Shown: positions 41,393-48,351 of the stretch, piece after piece
How positions within the stretch are numbered: the first letter of the stretch is position 1
How the letters are laid out: the number at the start of each line of letters is the position of its first letter
Assembly: GCA_949296855.1 (NCBI GenBank)
Contig: CASFRN010000159.1
Location: forward strand, 1 to 48,351
Direction: 5' to 3'
Length of the DNA: 48,351 bases
Origin: an uncultured Bacteroides sp.
Lineage (GTDB): Bacteria; Bacteroidota; Bacteroidia; Bacteroidales; Bacteroidaceae
Translations under genes and position numbers: made by a program
Notes under the pieces: model-generated
The model's database searches: none
What the model was told of the DNA's origin: nothing
The model's input: the letters and a program-made list of their open reading frames with translations, nothing else

Positions 41393-42487
41393 ATGGAAAC
41401 ACAAAGGCGCATGAGCAAGTGGATTAAATGGAGCATTATCCTTATCGTAGTGGCTGGGTTGACGGTGCTGGGCATCCGTACCTTCACGCCGCGTGAGAAC
41501 GAGGATTTGAGTGAGGTGGAGCAGGAAAAGCCTACCGGCAAGAAACAGGTGCTGAACGTAAACGCGCAAATCGTCCGTCCGCATATGTTGACCGATAAGC
41601 TTTTCGTGAGCGGCAAGCTGATTCCCGATGAAGAGGTAGACCTTTCTTTTGAGACTTCGGGCAAGATAGTGGACATTAATTTTCAAGAGGGAACAATGGT
41701 GAGCGAAGGCCAGTTGCTTGCGAAGGTAAATGATAGCCAGCTTCAAGCCCAATTGGCACGTCTGGAGGCGCAGATGCCTTTGGCAGAAGACCGCGTGTTC
41801 CGCCAAAACGCCTTGCTCCAGCGCGATGCCGTAAGTAAAGAGGCTTACGAGCAGGTGAAGACCGAGCTTGCCACTCTCCATGCCGATATAGAGAACGTGC
41901 GTGCCACGATTGACATGACCGAACTCCGTGCGCCTTTCGATGGGGTCATCGGCTTGCGTCAGGTAAGTATGGGTGCATACGCCTCGCCCACGACCGTTAT
42001 CGCCAAGTTAACGAAAATCAAGCCGATTAAAGTGGAGTTTGCCGTACCCGAACGCTATGCGCGCAAGATACGGAAAGGTACGAAACTTTCGTTCAAGGTA
42101 GAAGGGCATTTGGATGCCTTTGAAGCGGAAGTGTACGCCATGGAGTCGAGCATCGACCCAGAAACCCATGCCTTGACTGTGCGGGCGATTTATCCGAACA
42201 CCCGTGCTGAATTGCTTCCGGGACGTTATGCTGATGTCGAGTTACGCCAAAGCGAGATACAGGATGCCATTGCCATCCCTTCGGAAGCCATTGTGCCCGA
42301 AATGGGACAGAACAAGGTATTCGTTTACCGTTCGGGAGTAGCGATGCCCGTCGATGTGGAGATAGGCATCCGCACCGAAGCTGAAGTGCAAATACTCCGA
42401 GGTTTGGCAGCAGGAGACACCATCCTGACTTCCGGTACCTTGCAACTCCGCACGGGAATGCCCGTTAAATTGGATAACATCAACTAA
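41393..42487 (+). CDS. RND efflux periplasmic adaptor (MFP)
   Basis: Membrane-fusion protein of 364 aa that links the inner-membrane pump to the outer-membrane channel. A single N-terminal hydrophobic helix (about 11-29) anchors it, with no lipobox. The barrel-sandwich hybrid (VDLSFETSGKIVDINFQEGT, VSEGQLLAKVND), a helical hairpin (LEAQMPLAEDRVFRQNALLQ) and beta-barrel domains (LRAPFDGVIGLRQVSMGAYA) follow in the usual order. First of three genes; the pump gene begins 14 bases later. Substrate unknown. Confidence 0.92.
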   Translation: METQRRMSKWIKWSIILIVVAGLTVLGIRTFTPRENEDLSEVEQEKPTGKKQVLNVNAQIVRPHMLTDKLFVSGKLIPDEEVDLSFETSGKIVDINFQEGTMVSEGQLLAKVNDSQLQAQLARLEAQMPLAEDRVFRQNALLQRDAVSKEAYEQVKTELATLHADIENVRATIDMTELRAPFDGVIGLRQVSMGAYASPTTVIAKLTKIKPIKVEFAVPERYARKIRKGTKLSFKVEGHLDAFEAEVYAMESSIDPETHALTVRAIYPNTRAELLPGRYADVELRQSEIQDAIAIPSEAIVPEMGQNKVFVYRSGVAMPVDVEIGIRTEAEVQILRGLAAGDTILTSGTLQLRTGMPVKLDNIN

Positions 42488-42501
42488 ATCCCGCCTGCCT
42501 T

Positions 42502-45500
42502 ATGAACATTTCCGAACTCAGCATTCGTAGGCCGGTACTTGCTACCGTACTTACCATTATCATCCTGCTTTTCGGGTTGATAGGCTATACTACTTTGGGC
42601 GTGCGCGAATATCCTTCGGTAGATAATCCGATTATTTCCGTGACGTGCAGTTATTCGGGAGCCAATGCCGATGTCATCGAGAATCAGATAACCGAGCCTT
42701 TGGAACAGAACATCAACGGCATTCCGGGCATCCGTTCGCTCTCCAGCGTGAGCCAGCAAGGGCAGAGCCGCATCACCGTAGAGTTTGAATTATCGGTCGA
42801 CCTGGAAACAGCGGCAAATGACGTGCGCGATAAGGTTTCGCGTGCTCAGCGTTACCTTCCTCGCGATTGCGACCCTCCTACGGTTTCGAAAGCCGATGCC
42901 GATGCCAGCCCTATCCTGATGGTAGCTATCCAGAGCAATAACCGCTCGCTTTTGGAATTGAGCGAGATAGCCGACCTCACCGTAAAAGAGCAGCTTCAGA
43001 CTATTTCCGATGTAAGTAGCGTGTCGATATGGGGAGAGAAGCGTTATTCGATGCGCTTGTGGCTCGACCCTGTGAAAATGGCAGGTTATGGCATTACGCC
43101 CGTCGATGTGAAGAGTGCAATGGACAATGAGAATGTGGAATTGCCTTCGGGTAGCATTGAAGGGAATACCGTGGAACTGACTTTACGCACCATGGGGCAG
43201 ATGCATACCGCCGATGAATTCAACAATGTGGTCATCAAGGAAGTAGACGGGCAGGTCATCCGCCTGAGCGACATCGGTTATGCTGAATTGGGTGCCGCCG
43301 ACATCAAGAGCTACATGAAAATGAACGGGGTGCCGATGGTAGGCGTGGTGGTTATTCCTCAACCCGGTGCAAACCACATCGAGATAGCCGATGCCGTATA
43401 TGAGCGTATGGAGCAAATGGAAAAAGACCTGCCCGATGATGTGGAATATACCTACGGATTCGATAATACCCGCTTCATCCGCGCTTCTATTGCCGAAGTG
43501 GAAAGCACGGTGTACGAAGCCTTCTTCTTGGTGATTGTCATCATCTTCCTCTTCTTGCGCGACTGGCGCGTAACCTTGATTCCGATTATCGTGATTCCGG
43601 TATCGCTTATCGGTGCGTTCTTCATCATGTATGTGGCTGGATTCTCTATTAACGTATTGACCATGTTGGCGGTGGTGCTTTCGGTGGGATTGGTGGTAGA
43701 CGATGCCATTGTGATGACCGAAAACATTTATATCCGCATCGAGCGGGGCATGGAGCCTTTCGAAGCGGGCATCGAAGGAGCAAAAGAAATCTTCTTTGCC
43801 GTGGTGTCTACTACCATCACCCTCGTTGCGGTATTCCTTCCTATCGTGTTCATGGAAGGTACCAGCGGGCGCCTGTTCCGCGAGTTCAGCTTTGTTGTGG
43901 CTGGTTCGGTGCTTATCTCCGCTTTTGCCGCCCTCACTTTTACTCCGATGCTTGCCACTAAACTTTTGAAGAAACATGAAAAGCAAAGCTGGTTCTACCG
44001 CAAGACCGAACCGTTCTTCGAAGGGATGAATTATTGGTATTCCCGAGGGCTGGGCGCATTTTTGAGACACAGGTATTGGGCAATTGTATTCACCTTAGTC
44101 ACATTAGTACTTATCGGGGTGTTTTGGACGCATATCCCGGCAGAAATGGCTCCTTTGGAAGACCGTTCGAAAATCACCATCAATACCCGTGGGGCAGAAG
44201 GCGCAAGCTACGAGTATATCCGCGATTATACCGAAGATATCAATTTGCTGGTCGATTCGCTCATCCCCGATGCCGAAGCCGTAACCGCCCGTGTGTCGAG
44301 CGGAAGCGGAAATATCCAGATAACCTTGAAGGATATCAGCGAGCGTGATTATAGCCAAATGGAAGTGGCGGAACAACTTTCGCAAGCCATCAAGACCAAG
44401 ACCAAGGCGCGTGCTTTCGTGCAACAACAGTCCTCGTTCGGTGGGCGAAGGAGCAGTATGCCCGTACAATACGTGCTTCAGGCAGTAAGCATCGAGAAGC
44501 TGGAAAAAGTATTGCCCGCTTTCTTAAACAAGGTGTACGATAATCCGACTTTCCAAATGGCGGATGTCGACTTGAAGTTCAGTAGTCCTGAAATGCAGGT
44601 CAATATCAACCGCGATAAGGCTGGAACCATGGGCGTGAGTGTGCGCGACATTGCCGAAACCCTGCAATACGGGTTGAGCGGCCAGCGCATGGGCTATTTT
44701 TATATGAACGGCAAGCAATACGAGATATTGGGGCAAATCAACCGCCAGCAGCGCAACCAGCCCGCTAACATCCGCTCCATTTATATAAGGAGTGACAAAG
44801 GCGAGATGATTCAACTGGATAACCTCGTAGAGTTTGTGGAATCCATCACTCCGCCCAAGCTTTATCACTACAACCGTTTTATCTCCGCTACGGTATCGGC
44901 TGGGCTTGCCGAAGGAAAGACCATCGGGCAAGGATTGGACGAAATGGACAAGATTGCCGCCGAGACCTTAGACGAAACCTTCCGCACTGCACTTTCGGGC
45001 GACTCGAAAGACTATCGGGAAAGTTCGTCCAGCTTGATGTTCGCCTTCATCTTGGCGTTGGCATTGATTTACCTGATTCTTGCGGCACAGTTCGAGAGTT
45101 TCAAAGACCCGCTCATTATTATGCTCACCGTGCCTCTTGCCATTGCCGGAGCGTTGATATTCATGTATTTCGGCGATATCACGATGAATATCTTCAGCCA
45201 AATCGGTATCATCATGCTTATCGGCTTGGTAGCAAAGAACGGTATCTTGATTGTGGAGTTTGCCAACCAGAAGCAAGAGGCGGGAGAGGACAAGATGCAA
45301 GCCATCCGCGATGCCGCCCTGCAACGCTTGCGCCCCATCCTGATGACCAGTGCCGCCACGGTGTTGGGGCTTATCCCCTTGGCTTTCGCTACAGGCGAAG
45401 GTGCCAACCAACGTATCGCCATGGGTACGGCAGTAGTAGGAGGCATGTTGGTATCTACTTTCCTTACCATGTTCATCGTGCCAGCCATTTATTCGTATAT

Positions 45501-45534
45501 ATCTACAGACCGAAATAAAACAAAGAACGTATGA
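42502..45534 (+). CDS. RND multidrug efflux transporter (AcrB/MexB-like)
   Basis: Inner-membrane proton-driven pump of 1010 aa. It starts MNISELSIRRPVLATVLTII, which includes the typical first helix. The proton-relay aspartates in helix 4 are present as D400-D401 (GLVVDDAIVMTENIY). Two large periplasmic loops and the second half (LAAQFESFKDPLIIMLTVPL, GLVAKNGILIVEFANQK) are complete. It belongs to the HAE1-like drug/lipophile group rather than the metal group (no MxM-type metal relay was seen). The stop overlaps the channel gene start by 4 bases. Confidence 0.95.
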   Translation: MNISELSIRRPVLATVLTIIILLFGLIGYTTLGVREYPSVDNPIISVTCSYSGANADVIENQITEPLEQNINGIPGIRSLSSVSQQGQSRITVEFELSVDLETAANDVRDKVSRAQRYLPRDCDPPTVSKADADASPILMVAIQSNNRSLLELSEIADLTVKEQLQTISDVSSVSIWGEKRYSMRLWLDPVKMAGYGITPVDVKSAMDNENVELPSGSIEGNTVELTLRTMGQMHTADEFNNVVIKEVDGQVIRLSDIGYAELGAADIKSYMKMNGVPMVGVVVIPQPGANHIEIADAVYERMEQMEKDLPDDVEYTYGFDNTRFIRASIAEVESTVYEAFFLVIVIIFLFLRDWRVTLIPIIVIPVSLIGAFFIMYVAGFSINVLTMLAVVLSVGLVVDDAIVMTENIYIRIERGMEPFEAGIEGAKEIFFAVVSTTITLVAVFLPIVFMEGTSGRLFREFSFVVAGSVLISAFAALTFTPMLATKLLKKHEKQSWFYRKTEPFFEGMNYWYSRGLGAFLRHRYWAIVFTLVTLVLIGVFWTHIPAEMAPLEDRSKITINTRGAEGASYEYIRDYTEDINLLVDSLIPDAEAVTARVSSGSGNIQITLKDISERDYSQMEVAEQLSQAIKTKTKARAFVQQQSSFGGRRSSMPVQYVLQAVSIEKLEKVLPAFLNKVYDNPTFQMADVDLKFSSPEMQVNINRDKAGTMGVSVRDIAETLQYGLSGQRMGYFYMNGKQYEILGQINRQQRNQPANIRSIYIRSDKGEMIQLDNLVEFVESITPPKLYHYNRFISATVSAGLAEGKTIGQGLDEMDKIAAETLDETFRTALSGDSKDYRESSSSLMFAFILALALIYLILAAQFESFKDPLIIMLTVPLAIAGALIFMYFGDITMNIFSQIGIIMLIGLVAKNGILIVEFANQKQEAGEDKMQAIRDAALQRLRPILMTSAATVLGLIPLAFATGEGANQRIAMGTAVVGGMLVSTFLTMFIVPAIYSYISTDRNKTKNV

Positions 45535-46847
45535 AGCAGATTCTTATCCTGATAGTAACCGTCTTTGCCGCGCTTCCCCTTCGGGCGCAATACGAATACA
45601 CCTTGCAGCAATGCTTGGAAGAAGGCTTGCTGAACAACTATTCGCTCCGCATCTCGCGCAACGAAGAGCAGATAAGCAAGAACAACGCCACCTTGGGCAA
45701 CGCGGGCTACTTGCCTACGGTAGACTTCACCGCGGGATATACCGGCGACCTGAACAGCTCCGATTCGAAACTCCGTGCGGACGGAAGCACGGCATCGGAG
45801 CGCAACGTGCTCGACCATACCCTTGATGCGGGGATTGACTTGAACTGGACTATCTTCGACGGATTCAACATCTCTACCACCTATAAGCAATTGCAGGAAC
45901 TGGAGCGTCAAGGAGCCACCAACACGCGGATTGCGATAGAAGACTTCATCGCCACCCTTACCGCCGAGTATTACAATTACATCCAGCAAGAAATCCGTCT
46001 GAAGAACTTCCGCTATGCTGTATCGCTCTCGAAAGAACGTTTGCGCATCGTGGAGGAGCGGTATCACATCGGGAATTTTTCGCGTTTGGATTACCAGCAA
46101 GCCATGGTGGATTTCAATGCCGACAGTGCCCAATACATGAAGCAACAAGAACTGGTGCACACTTCGCGCATCAACCTCAATGAACTGATGGCGAATAAAG
46201 ACGTAGACCGCCCCATCCGGGTGCGTGATTCGGTTATCGACCTGAACCGTATCTTGGATTTCGACGAGCTTTGGAATGCCACCTTGAATACCAATGCCAA
46301 CTTGCTGCATGCCGACCAAAACACGGTCTTGGCTCAGTTGGACTACAAAAAAGTGCTCTCGCGCAATTATCCTTACCTGCGCCTGAATGCGGGCTACGGC
46401 TATACCTTTAATAAATACGATGTAAATGCCACCCGCCAGCGGAGCAATTGGGGATTCAGCGGAGGCGTCACCATCGGCTTCAACATCTTCGACGGGAACC
46501 GCAAGCGCGAGAAGCGTAATGCTAGTCTTGCCATCCGCAATGCCCAGTTGGAGCGCGAGCAAGTGGAGCAAGCCCTCCGTGCCGACTTGAGCAACCTGTG
46601 GCAGGCATACCGCAACAACCTCCGCCTGCTCCACTTGGAACGCGAAAACCTCATAGCCGCCAAAGAGAACCACGAGATAGCCAAGGAGCGTTATCTGCTG
46701 GGCGACTTGTCTGGAATCGAGATGCGTGAAGCCCAGAAAAGCCTTCTTGATGCCGAAGAGCGCATCCTTTCCGCCGAGTACGACACGAAGATGTGCGAAA
46801 TATCGCTCTTGCAACTCAGCGGGAAGGTGACGGTGTACTTGAAGTAA
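45531..46847 (+). CDS. TolC-family outer-membrane efflux channel
   Basis: Outer-membrane factor of 438 aa. A signal peptide (about 1-19, ending LRAQ) precedes two similar halves of long helices and short strands. The N-terminal YTLQQCLEEGLLNNYSLRIS and the second repeat's LRADLSNLWQAYRNNLRLL plus ERYLLGDLSGIEMREAQKSL are typical for the family. It lacks the N-terminal lipid-anchor cysteine of many Gram-negative OprM types. Overlaps the pump gene (ATGA), so the adaptor, pump and channel form one operon with a single terminator behind. Confidence 0.92.
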   Translation: MKQILILIVTVFAALPLRAQYEYTLQQCLEEGLLNNYSLRISRNEEQISKNNATLGNAGYLPTVDFTAGYTGDLNSSDSKLRADGSTASERNVLDHTLDAGIDLNWTIFDGFNISTTYKQLQELERQGATNTRIAIEDFIATLTAEYYNYIQQEIRLKNFRYAVSLSKERLRIVEERYHIGNFSRLDYQQAMVDFNADSAQYMKQQELVHTSRINLNELMANKDVDRPIRVRDSVIDLNRILDFDELWNATLNTNANLLHADQNTVLAQLDYKKVLSRNYPYLRLNAGYGYTFNKYDVNATRQRSNWGFSGGVTIGFNIFDGNRKREKRNASLAIRNAQLEREQVEQALRADLSNLWQAYRNNLRLLHLERENLIAAKENHEIAKERYLLGDLSGIEMREAQKSLLDAEERILSAEYDTKMCEISLLQLSGKVTVYLK

Positions 46848-46930
46848 CAAAAGAACTGACATGGACAGGACCGGGCAACCCGTTTGGCTTTCCAAAAGAG
46901 ACAGAAGCGTATGCGGGTATTCATAAAACA

Positions 46931-46973
46931 AATCCTCCCGAAAGCGTCTGATGCGGATGCTTTCGGAAGGATT
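46931..46973. terminator. Bidirectional terminator
   Basis: AATCCTCCCGAAAGC (46931-46945) pairs with GCTTTCGGAAGGATT (46959-46973) at 14 of 15 positions, between the convergent efflux operon and the leucine-rich-repeat gene. Confidence 0.85.
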
Positions 46974-46987
46974 CGTTTCATTCGGCG

Positions 46988-48121
46988 TTACCAGCCGCTG
47001 TAACCTTTTGTCGGTTCGCCGGGATAGTACCAGCCGTAACCGTTATCAGCATATGTCCAATCGGTTCCATATTCACCTGGATTATTGGGGCCGTATGGAT
47101 AATTTAAATAAAAATACATATATCTTTTAGGATAAAACTTTATATTGTATGACTTCAACCATAGGGGGATTTCTCCAGATCCGTCAGTTATATAAATTGT
47201 TGCAGAGGTGCATGGCCTTAATACTTCTAAATATGCAGCATTAGAACCTTTAAGTTCAATGCGGGTTAATGCTGTACATCCTTCTAATGATGATACGAAA
47301 TTACTGGTTACTAAGTGTGTCAAGGCTGAATATCCAGATAAATCTCCACCACCTCCGGAGAAATATTGTAATGTATTTTTAAAAGGCGGTACATAATTTC
47401 CATAGGGTAAATCCCAATTTTTTAATGTAAGGTGAGTAAGAGATGTTAATGTATTGTATATAAGTTCACTTGAATTGTAAAAACTTCGAGTTTTATTACT
47501 GCATATTAATGTAGTCAAGTTCTCATTACCTTCACAATTCATGACTCGTAATCTGGAAGCGTTGGTGATGGAAATAGTGTTCAGTTGCAGGTTCTGGGCG
47601 CTATTGATGGCATCCAATTCTTCGCAATCGGTTATGGTAAGTTGAGTCAGGTTGCTACAAGAGTTTGCATGAATCGTTTTTAATTTCGGGCAATTATTTA
47701 CTTTCAAATGCGTTAACTTAGAGCACCTGTCAAGCGTGAGTTCGGTAATGCCTGCCATGGAAACAGATAGGTTTTCGTCTAATTGCGGACAGTCTGAACA
47801 GTCGAGGCTATAAGGCGTACCCATGTTTATTAAGACATTTTGCAAGTTTGGGGAATTGCAAGCTTTAATCCTAATGACATTATCTCCCCATCGGGAGCTT
47901 GGGCTGAAGTCAAGAACGGTGGCTTGCGTATTGTTTAATACAATGTGTTCTTCATAATTGGGGGGATTTTCAAAACAATTGACGAACTGCAAGCTTCCGT
48001 CCAAAGGGTTATTTTCGCATTGTACGGTATTTAGTCTCGGACAATCAATGAATTTCATTTGCCTCAATTGCGAATTGTTGCAGATAACGCCTTCTAGATT
48101 GGGGCAGTTTTCGAAAGTCAA
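46988..48121 (-). CDS. Leucine-rich-repeat-like protein, N-terminus missing
   Basis: Repeat protein, at least 377 aa, made of irregular units of about 21-25 residues in the style of L..L...NCPKL..L...N.P.L (ENCPNLEGVICNNSQLRQMK, LDRCSKLTHLKVNNCPKLKT). The C-terminus is rich in Tyr, Gly, Pro and Trp. It is likely surface-exposed, as in many Bacteroides LRR proteins, but no signal peptide is available. The TTG at 48121 is not a credible start: LRR text continues upstream in frame (LYWLNVSDNNITSL, LRLTNNNLNG) to about 48220, with no ATG, GTG or TTG before a stop at 48290. The gene therefore appears cut off at its 5' end. Confidence 0.7.
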   Translation of the reverse strand: MTFENCPNLEGVICNNSQLRQMKFIDCPRLNTVQCENNPLDGSLQFVNCFENPPNYEEHIVLNNTQATVLDFSPSSRWGDNVIRIKACNSPNLQNVLINMGTPYSLDCSDCPQLDENLSVSMAGITELTLDRCSKLTHLKVNNCPKLKTIHANSCSNLTQLTITDCEELDAINSAQNLQLNTISITNASRLRVMNCEGNENLTTLICSNKTRSFYNSSELIYNTLTSLTHLTLKNWDLPYGNYVPPFKNTLQYFSGGGGDLSGYSALTHLVTSNFVSSLEGCTALTRIELKGSNAAYLEVLRPCTSATIYITDGSGEIPLWLKSYNIKFYPKRYMYFYLNYPYGPNNPGEYGTDWTYADNGYGWYYPGEPTKGYSGW

Positions 48122-48351
48122 CGAAGTGATGTTGTTGTCGCTTACATTCAGCCAATACAGTTCCGGACAGTTTTTGAAGGTGATGCTTCCGTTCAGGTTG
48201 TTATTGGTTAACCTTAATTCCGCAACACATATTGTTAGAAATAAATTTAAAATACTGAGTAATAATATATTACCCAGTATTTTGCCATGTCAGAAGATTC
48301 ACTTAACTTAGTGTTGCAATAAAAATCAAACAAATCTTCATCAGGCATGGC
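48122..48351 (-). other. Upstream LRR remnant joined to AT-rich sequence at the window edge
   Basis: From 48121 to about 48220 the minus strand still encodes LRR-like sequence in frame. Beyond that the DNA becomes AT-rich. A 35-nt near-perfect palindrome (48249-48283, arms AAAATACTG and CAGTATTTT) follows, overlapping the end of a different minus-strand frame of 33 codons (48247-48348, starting MPDEDLFDFYCN) that may run off the edge. I do not recognise that fragment; it could be the end of a mobile-element gene. Confidence 0.4.

Noticed and set aside
45489-46931. A 480-codon open frame on the minus strand opposite the TolC-family gene
   Set aside because: It lies entirely over the channel and pump genes, has no family motifs, and the opposite frame is a complete TolC protein coupled to the pump. 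It is a shadow of G/C-rich third positions.

Overview
The window reads as chromosomal DNA of a gut-type Bacteroidales bacterium, most likely Bacteroides or Phocaeicola. This rests on promoters of the TAnnTTTG (-7) type, weak or absent Shine-Dalgarno sequences, a NigD-like lipoprotein, a BlaI/M56-TonB pair, a Bacteroides-type PfkA and a xylan operon with GH10, GH43 and GH67 enzymes. It opens with the 5S gene ending an rRNA operon.

Layout. 1-4.7 kb: 5S rRNA, then glycogen synthase and alpha-glucan phosphorylase. 5.1-8.3 kb: reverse rubrerythrin with a PerR/Fur-type regulator, then NAD+ synthetase. 8.3-21.6 kb: MATE transporter, xseA/xseB, ilvE, a GHL10 lipoprotein-like hydrolase, an outer-membrane barrel, a CE1 esterase, an orphan LuxR regulator, an FAD oxidoreductase, a GxxExxY nuclease-like gene and radA. 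21.9-27.8 kb: a membrane protein of unknown function, an MBL-fold lipoprotein, a NigD-like lipoprotein, a YgbA-family protein, a maltose-type acetyltransferase, pfkA, a HAD phosphatase and an orphan HicB-like gene. 27.9-32.9 kb: a PlcP-like metallophosphoesterase with a glycosyltransferase, then ppk1-ppx. 33-35 kb: blaI and an M56-TonB fusion. 35-41 kb: a xylan operon (leader ORF, GPH symporter, GH10, GH43, GH67). 41.4-46.9 kb: an RND tripartite pump. 47-48.35 kb: a leucine-rich-repeat gene that lacks a start and abuts AT-rich sequence at the window edge.

Two signals stand out. First, at least six gene borders carry a long palindrome whose arms are 10-bp-period repeats (consensus AACGCAGATT). 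One of these palindromes holds, in its loop, an intact PD-(D/E)XK-type GxxExxY gene bounded by 32-nt perfect inverted arms. This looks like an autonomous element with non-autonomous copies. Second, three consecutive transcription units around 27.5-29.9 kb share an upstream box at fixed spacing. They include a phosphoesterase-glycosyltransferase pair resembling the PlcP-type lipid-remodelling module and the polyphosphate operon, which suggests a phosphate-linked regulon. All functional assignments come from reading motifs by eye; no database search was run.
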